Below, in pieces: positions 47,924 to 61,808 of a stretch of DNA of 64,000 nucleotides. Numbering within the stretch: the stretch's first letter is position 1; the number at the start of each line of letters is the position of its first letter. This stretch comes from Pseudorasbora parva (taxonomy: Eukaryota > Chordata > Actinopteri > Cypriniformes > Gobionidae). The position numbers and the translations under genes were made by a program. The DNA is taken from the NCBI RefSeq assembly GCF_024679245.1, contig NC_090179.1, positions 6,188,320-6,252,319 on the forward strand, given 5' to 3'. The notes under the pieces were generated by a model that had not been told where the DNA came from, did not search any database, and saw only the letters and a list, made by a program, of their open reading frames with translations.

Positions 47924-48657
47924 CATCATCCGGCCATTCGCCCCTAGCCGTGTGCAACAGACACTGTACTCTTTTTCTCTGTAAACCATATTTTTTTCTT
48001 CACTGACGAAAAAAGAAAAAACTATATCATTCTAAGCTTAGAGTTGTGGGGGGAAGAGACAGGGCAAGATAAAACCGAGAAAAAGAGAGATGTGGAGATA
48101 AGAAAGACAAATAATCTACTGCCCAGTGATATGGTTTTCAAGCTGTTATCAATTTTTTTTGGCCTTCAAAACATCTTAAAATGCACATATGTAGATCATA
48201 GAAATAAAAATGTTCTCAGGGGAGCATGCCCCCCAACCGCCCTAAAATTTGGGATTATAGATTATAAACCTGTCAACATTATTGGGTAATATTAATGCAT
48301 GTAGGCTACAATATGGCCATGCAATAAGGTATTAATATTAGCTTTATATGTAATTATTAACAGCCAATATCCTATGCGTATGAATGTTAGTAAGCTACTA
48401 GTTAATAGCACAATTTGGACCCTTAAGTGTCAACATTTTTTTTTTCATAGGCTACCCTCACTGGGGGCTAAGGCCCCCGTAAAATGAAAATCCTAGAAAT
48501 GCCCCTGATATCAACAGCCGTCGTCAGCAGGGGCACTAATACGATCACTTATATACTGCTACGTGCAACAACAAACAAAAAAAAAAAAACTGAGGAAGAC
48601 GAGAGTACATTCACAGTGTCTGTTGCACACGGCTAGGGGTGAATGGAAGGATGATGG
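47924..48657. mobile_element. TIR-bounded element, unit 4
   Basis: Arms 47924-47967 and 48613-48657. The right arm has CTGTTGCACA, as in units 3 and 5, which makes the arms match better than in units 1 and 2 (TTGTTGCACA). Confidence 0.7.
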
Positions 48658-48884
48658 GCCATGATGGGATTTGGGAGAAAGTCCAGGGCTGTTTTTTAGC
48701 CCCATTCCGTCCCTGGGTTGAACTACTCATAGGACATTTAGGGGTAACGTGGAGGCAGGGTGGGGAGGTGCAATGACAGTAGTACAAGCTGTGCACACTC
48801 GGCATGCGTGCAAGGCAGATCTGGCCGCGCTGCTTATAGCAGGAGCAGAGGCAGCGTGACAATGGGCAGAGGGGGCTATTATGC

Positions 48885-48886
<2 letters not shown>

Positions 48887-48971
<85 letters not shown>
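48887..48971. repeat. (AT)n microsatellite, unit 4
   Basis: About 85 bp, the longest in the window. Confidence 0.95.
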
Positions 48972-48975
<4 letters not shown>

Positions 48976-49065
48976 GTGTAATAAATATAAAACTGACTAC
49001 GCAACCTCCTTATTTAAGGCAGGAGGAGCCTTCCAAAAATAATGGGATTATAAACAACAAATGTA

Positions 49066-49224
49066 GTTTGTCAATAATCACAATTTTATTGGTACAACAC
49101 AAGCCATATCAAAAGGTTAAAACCAATTACAATTTGTGTCTGCAATAAGATTCATAGAATCGGGAAATGGCTCTCCTCGAGAATGCAAGAAGGGTCCGGC
49201 CTGCTCTTTTACACCGCCTACCAC
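49066..49224 (-). other. Possible 3'-terminal exon, unit 4
   Basis: Counterpart of 1105-1263; acceptor and AATAAA intact. Confidence 0.28.
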
Positions 49225-49230
49225 CTGCAG

Positions 49231-50034
49231 AGGGAAAAAAAAGAAACCCAGAGCATATACCACAAATAAGTAACCTTTAAAATCACCATTTATAGTGCCA
49301 ACCTTCTAATGCACACCACACAGAAGTGCCACACACCACCCAGATCAATTATTAGTATGATTGGATTAAACACATGTAGTAAATCAAAATCAAATATAAC
49401 CCAAAAAGAAACTTAAATACACAAGAAACAGTGGCTAGTCTGCCCCTTTAACAGGAAAACAAATACACGCTAATACAAGTCAATGCAAAAAAAATAAAAA
49501 ATAAATACAGAATAAACAAAAAACAAACAAAACATACTTTAGCGAAAGTCATTGCTGGCTAGTCTCCTCTCACATATTACGCATAATATATGTGCCCCAT
49601 ACATGGAACCTGAAATTTACCTGTGTTGCATTTTATAATTTAAACATTTGACTTTATGAAAATTCTATAATCCAAGATGACCACCATATGACATATGCAA
49701 ATTAGATCCCTAAATAAACTTTGGTTCACCCAAGATTTCTAATTTACATAAAGTCTTAAGATTAGCCTTTTGAAATTAATGTCAAAAACATTATAGAAAA
49801 ACCTCAGATTCCTAAAGGGTTAAGTCAGTATAAATCAAATATACAGTGACTATTTAAGTTTGCTTAAGTAAATGAAGTATTTGAGAAGGACAAGTAAACT
49901 GAAATGGTAAGGGTAGCATGCCTCCCATAAAGTTAATGCATTGTCAGTAGGTGTTTGTGGCCATTTGAATGCATTTGACCACATCAGCAGTTACACTATG
50001 AAAGCAATCTGGAAGTGGTTGAAAGTATTTTAGA
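49231..50034. other. Spacer left of copy D, no gene seen
   Basis: As in unit 3 but with a private 2-bp loss near 49623, at the donor-like CTCAG/GTAAAT site. Confidence 0.5.
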
Positions 50035-50104
50035 CCCCATTTACACCGATCAGCATAAGCCACTATTTGGATCAGAGCAACCATTTCTCCAGGTGTAAAT
50101 GGGG
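50035..50104. mobile_element. 70-bp mini inverted-repeat element, unit 4
   Basis: Same 13-bp inverted ends, downstream of copy D. Confidence 0.5.
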
Positions 50105-50277
50105 CTTAAGCAAGAACAAAGCAGAGCACGTCAATCAAAGATGAGGTCATGCAAACGCAGCACAAACAATACTTGAAACTTCCATGGGTCAAAGACTTCC
50201 CTGTAGACACTTGGTTACAAATCTTTAACCCCAACCTCCCCATACACAACAAAACTACTGAACTGGTTTTAGAAATA

Positions 50278-50283
50278 TTTATT
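50278..50283 (-). terminator. Polyadenylation signal, copy D
   Basis: AATAAA on the minus strand, downstream of the original stop codon at 50322. With the premature stop at 51281 the 3' UTR would be about 1 kb, in the last exon, so decay triggered by exon junctions is not expected. Confidence 0.55.
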
Positions 50284-50321
50284 TTTTCAAAAGCAAACTC
50301 TTGAGTAGACAAAGTATGCAG

Positions 50322-53300
50322 CTATGACTTCACTTGTTGCAACAACCTCAATATGCCTGGAGAGAGACGTTTGTTTTGAGTAGTCTGCAGAGGTGTTAAA
50401 TCTTGGAAGTCAGGCTGGACAGACTGCAGACTCATAGCGTGAAGAGGTACATTGCTGGGCTGTCCCAGAGGTTTGGAACCAAGGCTAGATTGCTCTGGGA
50501 TAGGAAAGACATGGAAACCAGGGCTCCGGAACACAGATTGGTAACGGGCGTGCGCAGATGGCAGGCTACCTGACTGGACGACAGACTGGTAACGGACTTG
50601 GGCTGTTTGTTGCATGTTAGACTGGTCCACAAACTGTGAGGTGGCTTGTGCCAGCTTCAGGCCACTGGGCTGGGACAGAGACTGGTAACGGGCTTGGGCT
50701 GATGACAGGCTACCTGAGTGGACCACAGATTGGGAACTGGCTTGGGCAGGTTGTTGAGGTTTGGACTGGTCCACAGACAGTGAGCTGGCTTGTGCCACCT
50801 TCAGGCCACTGGGTTTAGATACAGACTGGTAGCGGACATGGGCTTGTTGTTGCATGTTAGACTGGTCCACAAACTGCGAGGTGGCTTGTGCCAGCTTCAG
50901 GCCACTGGGCTGGGACAGAGACTGGTAACGGGCTTGGGCTGATGACAGGCTACCTGACTGGACCACAGATTGGGAACTGGCTTGGGCAGGTTGTTGAGGT
51001 TTGGACTGGTCCACAGACAGTGAGCTGGCTTGTGCCACCTTCAGGCCACTGGGCTGGGACAGAGACTGGTAACGGGCTTGTGATGACTGCAGACTGCTGG
51101 GCTGATATATAGACTGGTAGCGGGCTTGTGCTGACTGCAGACCACTGGGCTGGGACACATACTGGTTACGGGCTTGGGCTGATGACAGGCTACCTGACTG
51201 GACCACAGATTGGGAACTGGCTTGGGCAGGTTGTTGAGGTTTGGACTGGTCCACAGACAGGGAGCTGGCTTGTGCCACCTTCAGGCCACTGGGCTGGGAC
51301 AGAGACTGGTAACGGGCTTGTGCTGACTGCTGGGCTGAGATATGGACTGGTAGCGGGCTTGTGCTGACTGCAGACCACTAGGCTGGGATATGGACTGGTA
51401 ACGGACTTGTGGCAGCTTCAGGCCACTGGGTTTAGATACAGACTGGTAGCGGGCTTGTGCTGACAGCAAGCCACTGGGCTTGGACACATACTGGTAAGGG
51501 GCTTGGGCTGATGACAGGCTACCTGAGTGGGCCACAGATTGAAAACTTGCTAGGGCAGTTTGTTGAGGTTTGGACTGGTACACAGACGGTGAGCTGGCTT
51601 GTGCCACCTTCAGGCCACTGGGCTGGGATATGGACTGGTAACGGGCTTGTGCTGACTGCAGACTGCTGGGCAGGGATATGGACTGGTAACGGACTTGTGG
51701 CAGCTTCAGGCCACTGGGTTTAGATACAGACTGGTAGCGGGCTTGTGCTGACAGCAAGACACTGGGCTGGTCCACAGACTGGTAATGGGTTTGTGCTGAC
51801 AGCAAGCCACTGGGCTTGGACACATACTGGTAAGGGGCTTGGTCTGATGACAGGCTACCTGACTGGATCACAGATTGTGAGCTGGCTTGGGCTGGTTGTG
51901 TGCTGGACTGGTCCACAGGCTGTGAGCTGGCTTGGGTAGGTTGCTGTGTGCTGGACTGGTCCACAGACTGTGAGCTGCCTTGTACTAGCAGCATGCCACT
52001 AGGCTGGGACACAGATAGTGAGCTGTCTTGGGCTGGTTGTTGGGTGATGGACTGGTCCAGAGGCTGTGAGCTGACTTCTAGCAGCGGGCCACTGGGCTGG
52101 GACACATACTGGTAAGGGGCTTGGGCTGATGACAGGCTACCTGACTGGACCTCAGATTGTGAGCTGTCTTGGGCTGGTTGTTGGGTGCTTGACTGATCCA
52201 CAGACTGGGAGCTGGCTTGGTCTGGTTGTTGGGTGTTGGACTGGTCCACAGACTGGGAGCTGTCTTGTGCTAGCAGCAGGCCACTGGGCTGGTCCACAGA
52301 CTGGTATTGGGCTTGGGCTGATGACAGGCTACCTGACTGGACCACAGATTGTGAGCTGTCTTGGGCTGGTTGTGTGCTGGAATGGTCCACAGGCTGGGAG
52401 CTGGCTTGGGCTGGTTGTTGGGTGCTGGATTGGTCCACAGACTGTGAGCTGGCTTGGGCTGGTTGTTGGGTGCTGGACTGATCCACAGACTGTGAGCTGC
52501 CTTGTACTAGCAGTAGGCCACTGGGCTTAGATACAGACTGGTAGCGGTCTTTTGCTGACAGCAAGCCACTGGGCCGAGACACATACTGGTAACGAGCTTG
52601 TGCCAGCTTCAGGCTACTGGGCTGGTCCACAGACTGGTAACGGGTATGTGCTGACAGCAGGCCACTCGGCTGGGATATGGACTGGTAACGGGCTTCTGCA
52701 AGCTTCAGGCCACTGGGCTGGTCCACAGACTGGTAACGGGTTTGTGCTGACAGCAGGCCACTGGGCTGGGATATGGACTGGTAACGGGCTTGTGCTGACT
52801 GCAGACTGCTGGGCTGAGATATGGACTGGTAACGGGCTTCTGCAAGCTTCAGGCCACTGGGCTGGTCCACAGACTGGTAACGGGTTTGCGCTGACAGCAG
52901 GCCACTGGGCTGGGAAATGGACTGGTAACGGGCTTGTGCAAACTTCAGGCCACTGGGCTTAAACACAGACTGGTAGCGGGCTTGTGCTGGCTGCAAGACA
53001 CTGGGCTGGTCCACAGACTGGTAATGGGTTTGTGCTGACAGCATGCCACTGGGCTGGGATATGGACTGGTAACGGGCTTGTGCAAGCTTCAGGCCACTGG
53101 GCTGGTCCACAGACTGGTAACGGGTTTGTGCTGACTGCAGACCACTGGGTTGGGACACATACTGGTTACGGGCTTGGGCTGATGACAGGCTACCTGACTG
53201 GACCACAGATTGGGTACTGACTTGGGCAGGTTGTTGAGGTTTGGACTGGTCCACAGACAGGGAGCTGGCTTGTGCCACCTTCAGGCCACTGGGCTGGGAC

Positions 53301-56300
53301 AGAGACTGGTAACGGGCTTGTGCTGACTGCAGACTGCTGGGCTGAGATATGGACTGGTAGCGGGCTTGTGCTGACTGCAGACCACTAGGCTGGGATATGG
53401 ACTGGTAACGGACTTGTGGCAGCTTCAGGCCACTGGGTTTAGATACAGACTGGTAGCGGGCTTGTGCTGACAGCAAGCCACTGGGCTTGGACACATACTG
53501 GTAAGGGGCTTGGGCTGATGACAGGCTACCTGAGTGGGCCACAGATTGAAAACTTGCTAGGGCAGTTTGTTGAGGTTTGGACTGGTACACAGACGGTGAG
53601 CTGGCTTGTGCCACCTTCAGGCCACTGGGCTGGGATATGGACTGGTAACGGGCTTGTGCTGACTGCAGACTGCTGGGCAGAGATATGGACTGGTAACGGA
53701 CTTGTGGCAGCTTCAGGCCACTGGGTTTAGATACAGACTGGTAGCGGGCTTGTGCTGACAGCAAGACACTGGGCTGGTCCACAGACTGGTAATGGGTTTG
53801 TGCTGACAGCAAGCCACTGGGCTTGGACACATACTGGTAAGGGGCTTGGTCTGATGACAGGCTACCTGACTGGATCACAGATTGTGAGCTGGCTTGGGCT
53901 GGTTGTGTGCTGGACTGGTCCACAGGCTGTGAGCTGGCTTGGGTAGGTTGCTGTGTGCTGGACTGGTCCACAGACTGTGAGCTGCCTTGTACTAGCAGCA
54001 TGCCACTAGGCTGGGACACAGATAGTGAGCTGTCTTGGGCCGGTTGTTGGGTGATGGACTGGTCCAGAGGGTGTGAGCTGACTTCTACTAGCAGCAGGCC
54101 ACTGGGCTGGGACACAGATTGTGAGCTGTCTTGGGCTGGTTGTTGGGTGATGGACTGGTCCAGAGGCTGTGAACTGACTTCTAGCAGCGGGCCACTGGGC
54201 TGGGACACATACTGGTAAGGGGCTTGGGCTGATGACAGGCTACCTGACTGGACCTCAGATTGTGAGCTGTCTTGGGCTGGTTGTTGGGTGCTTGACTGAT
54301 CCACAGACTGGGAGCTGGCTTGGTCTGGTTGTTGGGTGTTGGACTGGTCCACAGACTGGGAGCTGTCTTGTGCTAGCAGCAGGCCACTGGGCTGGTCCAC
54401 AGACTGGTATTGGGCTTGGGCTGATGACAGGCTACCTGACTGGACCACAGATTGTGAGCTGTCTTGGGCTGGTTGTGTGCTGGAATGGTCCACAGGCTGG
54501 GAGCTGGCTTGGGCTGGTTGTTGGGTGCTGGATTGGTCCACAGACTGTGAGCTGCCTTGTACTAGCAGTAGGCCACTGGGCTTAGATACAGACTGGTAGC
54601 GGGCTTTTGCTGACAGCAAGCCACTGGGCCGAGACACATACTGGTAACGAGCTTGTGCCAGCTTCAGGCTACTGGGCTGGTCCACAGACTGGTAACGGGT
54701 ATGTGCTGACAGCAGGCCACTCGGCTGGGATATGGACTGGTAACGGGCTTCTGCAAGCTTCAGGCCACTGGGCTGGTCCACAGACTGGTAACGGGTTTGT
54801 GCTGACAGCAGGCCACTGGGCTGGGATATGGACTGGTAACGGGCTTGTGCTGACTGCAGACTGCTGGGCTGAGATATGGACTGGTAACGGGCTTCTGCAA
54901 GCTTCAGGCCACTGGGCTGGTCCACAGACTGGTAACGGGTTTGTGCTGACAGCAGGCCACTGGGCTGGGATATGGACTGGTAACGGGCTTGTGCAAACTT
55001 CAGGCCACTGGGCTTAAACACAGACTGGTAGCGGGCTTGTGCTGGCTGCAAGACACTGGGCTGGTCCACAGACTGGTAATGGGTTTGTGCTGACAGCATG
55101 CCACTGGGCTGGGATATGGACTGGTAACGGGCTTGTGCAAGCGTCAGGCCACTGGGCTTAAATACAGACTGGTAGCGGGCTTGTGCTGGCAGCAAGCCAC
55201 TGGGCTGGGACACATACTGGTAACGGACTTGGGCTGACGACAGGCTACCTGACTGGACCACAGATTGTGAGCTGGCTTGGGCTGGTTGGTGGGTGTTGGA
55301 CTGGTCCACAGGCTGTGAGCTGCCTTGTACTAGCAGCAGGCCAATGGGCTGGGACACAGATTGTGAGCTGTCTTGGGCTGGTTGTTGGGTGCTAGACAGA
55401 TCCATAGACTGGGAGCTGGCTTGGACTGGTTGTTGGGTGCTGGACTGGTCCACAGGCTGTGAGCTGCCTTGTACTAGCAGCAGGCCACTGGGCTGGGACA
55501 CAGATTGTGAGCTGTCTTGGGCTGGTTGTTGGGTGCTAGACTGATCCACAGACTGGGAGCTGACTTGGGCTGGTTGTTGGGTGATGGACTGGTCTAGAGA
55601 CTGTGAGCTGACTTGTGCTAGAGGTAGGCCACTGGACTGTTCCATGGAGTTTGAAATAACTTGCTCAGAGTTCTGGCTGCTTGCTTGACGTGATAGTTGG
55701 ATGCTGGGCTGAGCCACAAGTTGGTTTAGTGCCTGTGCTTGTTGCACATCATTGGGCGGAACCATGGAACCATAGCCTGACTGCACTAGTTGCTGGCCAC
55801 TGAGCAATGGCACAAGTCCAGACCCATAACTGACTTGTCCTAATTGATAGTTGGGTTGTGAGGTCTCATTTATTTGCTGCAAAGCCTTGACATAGGTAGC
55901 ACTTGGAAAATGGACTGGCCTGGTGTCAGAAAGCAAGTTGGCACCAAATTGAAGTCTACTTCTCTGAGGCTTTATAATGGGATGCGTTGCAGCCTGGTAG
56001 CGGACTTGCACTAATGGACCACTGGACTGGGAACCGTTCTGCAATAGTTGCTGGCTGCTAGATGCCACAGACTCATTACTGTGTACTACAGGCTGTTCTG
56101 CAGTTTGATAGTGGAGCTTTGCTGGCTCGGGTAGAGACTCACTGCTCATACTTGGGCCCACTGCAGTGGCCACAGAACCAGAAACAAGACTACCACTACC
56201 AGCCAAAGATAGAGATCCTTGAAGTTGGCTTCTAGCATCAGAGTCAGAACCAGGCTTATATAAATCAGTCACTGGTCCAAAACCAGAAGAGCCATTTTGA

Positions 56301-56740
56301 GGACTATAGCTTACACTGGTATAACCACCCTTAACTTCTTCAGCACTAGAAGTTAATTCCATGGAACTTTGAGGACTAATGGGACTTGGTACTTTAATGC
56401 CATACCAGGAACTGTAGGAACTTCGTGGTTTCACATCAGCCTGCATGGGAAAACCAGTACCAGCCCCATAGTATATGGGATAGCCACTCCTGACAAAGCC
56501 ACTAACTAGAAAAGAGGGGGAAAAAAGGAGACAATTCAGACAGACATGGTATCAAACCTAAATTATATAACTTGCCTGGATAAATCTTACCACTTCCAAT
56601 ATGGCTACAGACACAAAGACTGAGAAGTGCCAGAGAAAAACTGTAAGAGAAAACACCACTTGTTAATGCCACTTGTTGACAAATGCCAGATACTACAATT
56701 TATCATCATACCTTAATAGTCGGCTAGTGGTACCCTCCAT
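50322..56740 (-). pseudogene. Repeat-protein gene copy D, frameshifted near its 3' end
   Basis: Exon 1 56712-56740, exon 2 56591-56640 and exon 3 from 56505, as in the other copies. Near 51330 one of two GACTGC direct repeats and the intervening A are missing (7 bp), so the frame shifts. About 15 altered residues follow, ending at a stop at 51281: 1767 residues in place of a full product. The original frame stays open from there to the normal stop at 50322, so the break is recent or not strongly selected against. The lost part is about 335 residues, including the unique C-terminal tail. Like copy C it has the long internal block twice, here 2055 bp apart (about 52573 and 54628). The truncated protein might still be secreted, since the signal peptide and promoter are intact. 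Confidence 0.75.
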
Positions 56741-56835
56741 GGCCAATCAGTAATACAACAACTTCCACCACCTCAATAAAACCACTACAAAAACATACTT
56801 GCAACCCAACACAGAATAGTGCTGCGGAACAGGAC

Positions 56836-56913
56836 TTTTTATAGTGCCAGCAACTGCCATTTGCCAATCGGTTGTCATGGGAACATGTAGTATTTAATTA
56901 TTTGGCTCAGGTG
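56836..56913 (-). promoter_or_regulatory. TATA promoter of copy D
   Basis: TATAAAAA at 56843-56836 with the same CCAAT and E-box arrangement as the intact copies, so the broken copy may still be transcribed. Confidence 0.55.
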
Positions 56914-56987
56914 TCACAACTCTGATCATGACAACTAGAGCTTGCATTCATGATGATTGCTTTTTTTATACTATGATTACTGAACAG

Positions 56988-57876
56988 GGCCCGTATTTAT
57001 CAAGATTCTCAAAGTGCTATTTTAGTCTTAAGGGCTGAGAATTCATGAAATTTACTCCTACTTTCAAACTTAAGAATAAAAGAAAGTTATCAAATTTCTT
57101 AAAGCTAAGAATCACTCTTACTCTCCCAGTTCTTTAAGACAGCTCGAGAGGTCTCTCAAGTGGTAAGGAGTTGCCAGTAGGGGCTTGAGATGGCGCTGAG
57201 GAGACAGAGACGAGCGCAAATCTTTCAATAGAGGGAGAATGTGTTCGAAATGTTTGACGACAAATAGTTAATCAAACGGTATCGTGTGGAAAGAGCAGAC
57301 ATCATCTTTTTCAGCGCTGGTTCGAGTAATTCAGCAAGCAGTAGCGATCGCTTCTTCCTCCTGCCATTTCGGTTTTCCTTTGGAATCCATGGTGGCTGAT
57401 TATATATATAAAAAAATCTAGGCTATATATAGGCAGGTCATTTAACAGCACACCAGTTTAAAAAATGTAATTAAATCGATGAAAACATGTTTATCTTTCA
57501 TTTAAAATGTGTATATTTTAATGTATTCTCTTGAAAACTCTTTATTGTTAAATGTGTATTGGATGTAAACTCCTCTTAGGAATTTCACCATTCAATGTGA
57601 ATTTATCTGAGAATATTCTTAAATAAGGACATCTATTCAGTGATTGGTTCATGCTTATGACATCATCCAAAATTCCATTTGTGGCACAGCAAAGTGTCGT
57701 AAATCCACTCTAAGACTAGCACTTAAGATTTAGTCCTACACTTTACTTAAAGTATGATTAGGATGCTTGATAACTAACTTTTAAGCGCAGCTTTGAGCCA
57801 AGAATTTTTTTACTCTTAAGTCAATTCTTAGCAGTGTTCTTGTGAGTAATTCTAAGATGTTTGATAAATACGGGCC
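56988..57876 (+). mobile_element. PIF/Harbinger-type element 1, unit 4
   Basis: Same ends and CAG flanks as in unit 2. Confidence 0.72.
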
Positions 57877-57879
57877 CAG

Positions 57880-58808
57880 GGCCTGTATTTATCAAGCTTC
57901 TCAAAGTGCTATTTTAGTCTTAAGTGCTGAGAATTTATGAAATTTACTACTACTTTCAAACTTAAGTATAAAAGCAAGTTATCAAATTTCTTAAAGCTAA
58001 GAATCACTCTTACTCTCCCAGTTATTTGAGACAGCTCGAGAGGTCTCTCAAGTGGTTAGGAGTTGCCAGTAGGGGCTTGAGATGGCGCTGAGGAGACAGA
58101 GACGTGGGCAAATCTTTCAAGAGAGGGAGAATGTGTTCGAAATGTTTGACGACAAGCAGTTAATCGAACGGTATCGTTTGGACAGAGCAGGCATCATCTT
58201 TTTCAGCGCTGGTTAGTGTTGGGTTTTATAATAAATATATAAACACCGCTGTTCGGCTAATTCAGCAAGCAGTAGCGATCGCTTCTTCCTCCTGCCAGTT
58301 CGGTTTTCTTTTGGAATCCATGGTGGCTGATTATATTAAAAAAAATCTAGGCTATATATACGCGGGTCAGTTATCAGCACACCAGTGTAATAATTGTAAT
58401 TAAGACATGGATGAAAACATGTTTATCTTTCATTTCAAATGTGTATATTATAATGTATTCTATTGAAAACTCTTTATTGTCAAAAGTGTGTTGGATGTAA
58501 ACTCCTCTTAGGAACTTCACCATTCAATGTTAATTTATCTGAGAATATTCTTTACTAAGGACATCTTTTCAATGATTGGTTCATGCCTATGAAATCATCC
58601 AAAATCCAGTTTGTGGCACAGCAAAGTGTCGTAAATCAACTCTAAGACTGACACTTAAGATTTAGACTTGCACTTTACTTAAAGTATGATTGGGACGCTT
58701 GATAACTAACTTTTAAGCGCAGCTTTGAGCCAGGAATTTTGTTACTCTTAAGTCAATTCTTAGCAGTGTTCTTGTGAGTAATTCTAAGATGTTTGATAAA
58801 TACGAGCC
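57880..58808 (+). mobile_element. PIF/Harbinger-type element 2, unit 4
   Basis: Same ends as in unit 2; reads LIERYRLDR. Confidence 0.72.
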
Positions 58809-58811
58809 CAG

Positions 58812-60717
58812 AAGTGGAAAATATTGGTAAAAAAAACATGCATTTACACACAAACTCACCAGCAAATGCAACTTTCGGACGCCATCTTTTTCCTCAACTG
58901 TCACTGAATAGAAAGCACAGGATTATGGGATACCAAAGGCAACGAAGGATACATGTATGCTGCCTTCAAAAATCGATCAGATGAAGGTCTCTCAGGAGAG
59001 AGGCAATGTTAAGGAGATTTAACCAATCAGTGACAAACTTATCGGTGACGTCAAAAGGACGCTAGGTGGCGAGCTAGAAACTTCCCGAACAGTCAAGCAG
59101 AGTTAAGAGAAGAACACACATCACATGTTCCTGTACACAAACTTCAAAGTTTACCTTCTGTGTGTGCGTTCATGATAAAATGTAAGTCTATTTACTTAAA
59201 GATGTTTGTTAGTATAGTAATCTGCAGTGTTACAGCAATGATTAGTGTAAATGATCGAATTGTTTATCTCCGTCGTATTCACGTCGTACTGACTGCCATA
59301 AATATAGCAGATACAGAGTTATTTAAGTTACTTAAGTTGTTGATTTGTATTATATCATGCTTGTGGTTACCTAGTGCAATGTTAACACCTTTAATGGGTA
59401 TCAAGTATACAATATTGGTCGTATATTTCCGTAATCCTGTCGATATATATGATGACTAAGCATTTACTCAGATACACGGATAATCCGCGATCCTCGTTAT
59501 ATGTAGTGATGGGCAGACCGAGGCTTCGTGAAGCACTGAAACAGTTGAAGCAAATGTGCAGAAGCTTCGAAACAACACCAGACACCTGTCTCCATGACGC
59601 CATCTAGTGGACACTTGCGTGTATTGCTCTGAAATAACCTTGACAGTGATCTACTGTTTGTAAACATAAAAATATATGTGTGCCACGCGCCATCTAGCGG
59701 CGAAGATTGGTAGTGCAGTCCAGACCCTGATAATTGTATTGATTGCAGAATGTAGACATGTATATTACTTTTATGTATGTATATTGTAATTATTTATTGT
59801 AATATGTCATTCATTTGTTTATTTCAGACCACACTCATGCTAATAGAAAGTAAAGACGAGTATTTTCAATCCTGTGATGTGTTTTGATTGACACCCTGTG
59901 GCGAGCACAATCTCCTGATCAGCTGATTAGTACAAACTCCTTTACAGGCGAAGTGAAGCAAACAATAGATTCGGACATTGCTTGATGCCTTCCTGCCTTC
60001 AAATGTGTCCTCCGAAGGCAGCATTTTCCAGGTTTAAGACGCAGCCAAGATATCAGACCGATATACCCAGAGCTCTTCACCACACTTCGAAACTCTGTCT
60101 GAACCTCGCCAAAGAAAACTTCCTGGAGTCCGCGCAGCTGCGTCTCAGAGACTCCCGTCATGTAGCAACCAGCTAACGCTATCCAGGATCCGGGCAAAAC
60201 CAACTATCCGTCCCTCTGAACACAACAACTTACTACCATCCTAAGAGGAACCCATGCTCGTAGGAGCATTCAAATGCAAGTACATGACTCTTCATTCTGG
60301 CTGAACTGGTAAAAAACGTATATCTAAGCAAGCAAACTAAGGTTGACCTGGTAGTATATTGATTCTCAGGTTGTGGCTAAGAAATCATGTCTAAACAAGA
60401 CATTCAATGAGACATTAGGACTTCACTCCTTTCCATTAATAAACATCCCTTTCCCATTTTTGAATGTGTGTTTTCGTTAGTTTGTGTGTTTAGAATAGTT
60501 CAATAAACTTGTGTTTACCTTTTTCATCTATACAGGTGTCTTGGGCTATGTGTTTATAAATTACTGCCTTAAACTGATCAATTTTCTTACCTAAGCTCAC
60601 AAACAGTGAACATAACATTTAAAATTTTAAACAAAATAAGTGTTAAATATTAATTTTGAATCATTTAATATGTATTATGGTTCCTTTCACTGTAATTCAA
60701 TACCCCTTTGAGTTATT
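58812..60717. other. Right spacer of unit 4
   Basis: Same layout; private variants include TTTAAGACGC near 60034 and AACTCACCAG near 58854. Confidence 0.4.
59504..59613. mobile_element. Possible hAT-type fragment, unit 4
   Basis: Counterpart of 10026-10135. Confidence 0.28.
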
Positions 60718-61238
60718 TGACCTGAATCAATCCCTTACAATAGTAAATCTGGCAAAGACGACTGATTTCTTGGTAGAGGAAATTAAGTCGCTATCTGCAA
60801 GGGTCAAGAGTAACGAGAATAAGGTGTCGCAAATTGAGCAGGTGGCTCGGATGGATCAAGGCAAGTGTGATCAAGCCGAGATCTAAAGTAGGAGTTGAAA
60901 TTTAAGGTTAAAAAACCTCAAAGAAACAGAAGGAGAAGATATCAGAACCAAAGAGCTCAAAATCCTAAAAATTCTTACTCCAGACGCGGTAGAAAAACGG
61001 AGTAATTCTTACTCCGTTTTTGCGTTGACACAATCCATAGAGTTGGACGTCCTGGGACGGGTCATCATCCAGTTCGCACTCCGGACCTACAGAGAGAAAG
61101 TCTGGAATGCTGCGCGGGATCATCCTGCACTCAAGGAATGAGGTGTTTGCCTTGCAGAGGATCTGACATTTGCAGAAAGACAACAGAGAATGTGCCTATG
61201 GCCAAGGGTAAAAGCGGCGAGAGAAAAGGGGAAGAGAC
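60718..61238 (+). pseudogene. L1-type LINE ORF1 fragment, unit 4
   Basis: Counterpart of 11240-11760; private change GGAATGCTGC near 61108 (GGAAAGCTGC in the others). Confidence 0.62.
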
Positions 61239-61365
61239 AAGACAAGTTGCAAGGGTAAAAGACAAGTTGACGAATATCAAGATGAATACTGAAATAGGCT
61301 AACAATAACTAAATAGGCATTATTAAGGACTGTGCTGGCTAGGCAGTCGAATTGAAACAATAAAT

Positions 61366-61402
61366 GTTCAAGAGTGGCTTGTGTGTCAAGCCACTCTTGA
61401 AC
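61366..61402. repeat. Perfect 16-bp hairpin, unit 4
   Basis: Both arms and loop identical to 11888-11924, although a substitution (AAACAA for AAATAA) lies a few bases upstream. Confidence 0.85.
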
Positions 61403-61748
61403 AACAGACAGCATCAGAAGCGTGTTGCCTGGGCTAAAGACAAAAAGGACTGCTAAGTGGGCCAAAGGTATGTTCTTTGATGAAAGTAAATTTTGCATTA
61501 CCTTTGGAAATCAAGTTTTCTGGAGGAAGAGGAGAGGCACACAATCCTAGTTCCTTGAGCTCCAGTGTAAAGTTTCTAGAGTCAGTGATGGTTTGGGGTG
61601 TCATGTCAAATGCTGGTGTTGGTCAACTGTGTTTTCTTAGGTCCAAGGTCAATGCAGCCATATACCAGGAAGTTTTAGTGCACTTCATGCTTCCTGCTGC
61701 TGACCAACTTTATGGAGATGCAGATTTAATCTGTAATAAGGTAAACCA
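61387..61748 (+). pseudogene. Tc1/mariner transposase fragment, unit 4
   Basis: Counterpart of 11909-12270; private GCTAAGTGGG near 61453 (GCTGAGTGGG in the others). Confidence 0.72.
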
Positions 61749-61808
61749 TGCCTTTGAGACTGGTATAATTGGGGTGGTAATTTTGTGTTAGTTAGTGCTG
61801 GCTTGCAA

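Larger units (their letters stand above)
33331..47945. repeat. Tandem segmental duplication, unit 3
   Basis: Third copy, 14.6 kb, with the longest gene (copy C). It shares left-flank variants with units 4 and 5, such as GAATGGAAGG near 34035 where units 1 and 2 have GAATGGCAGG. It alone has a short rewritten patch at about 33608-33640. Confidence 0.93.
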
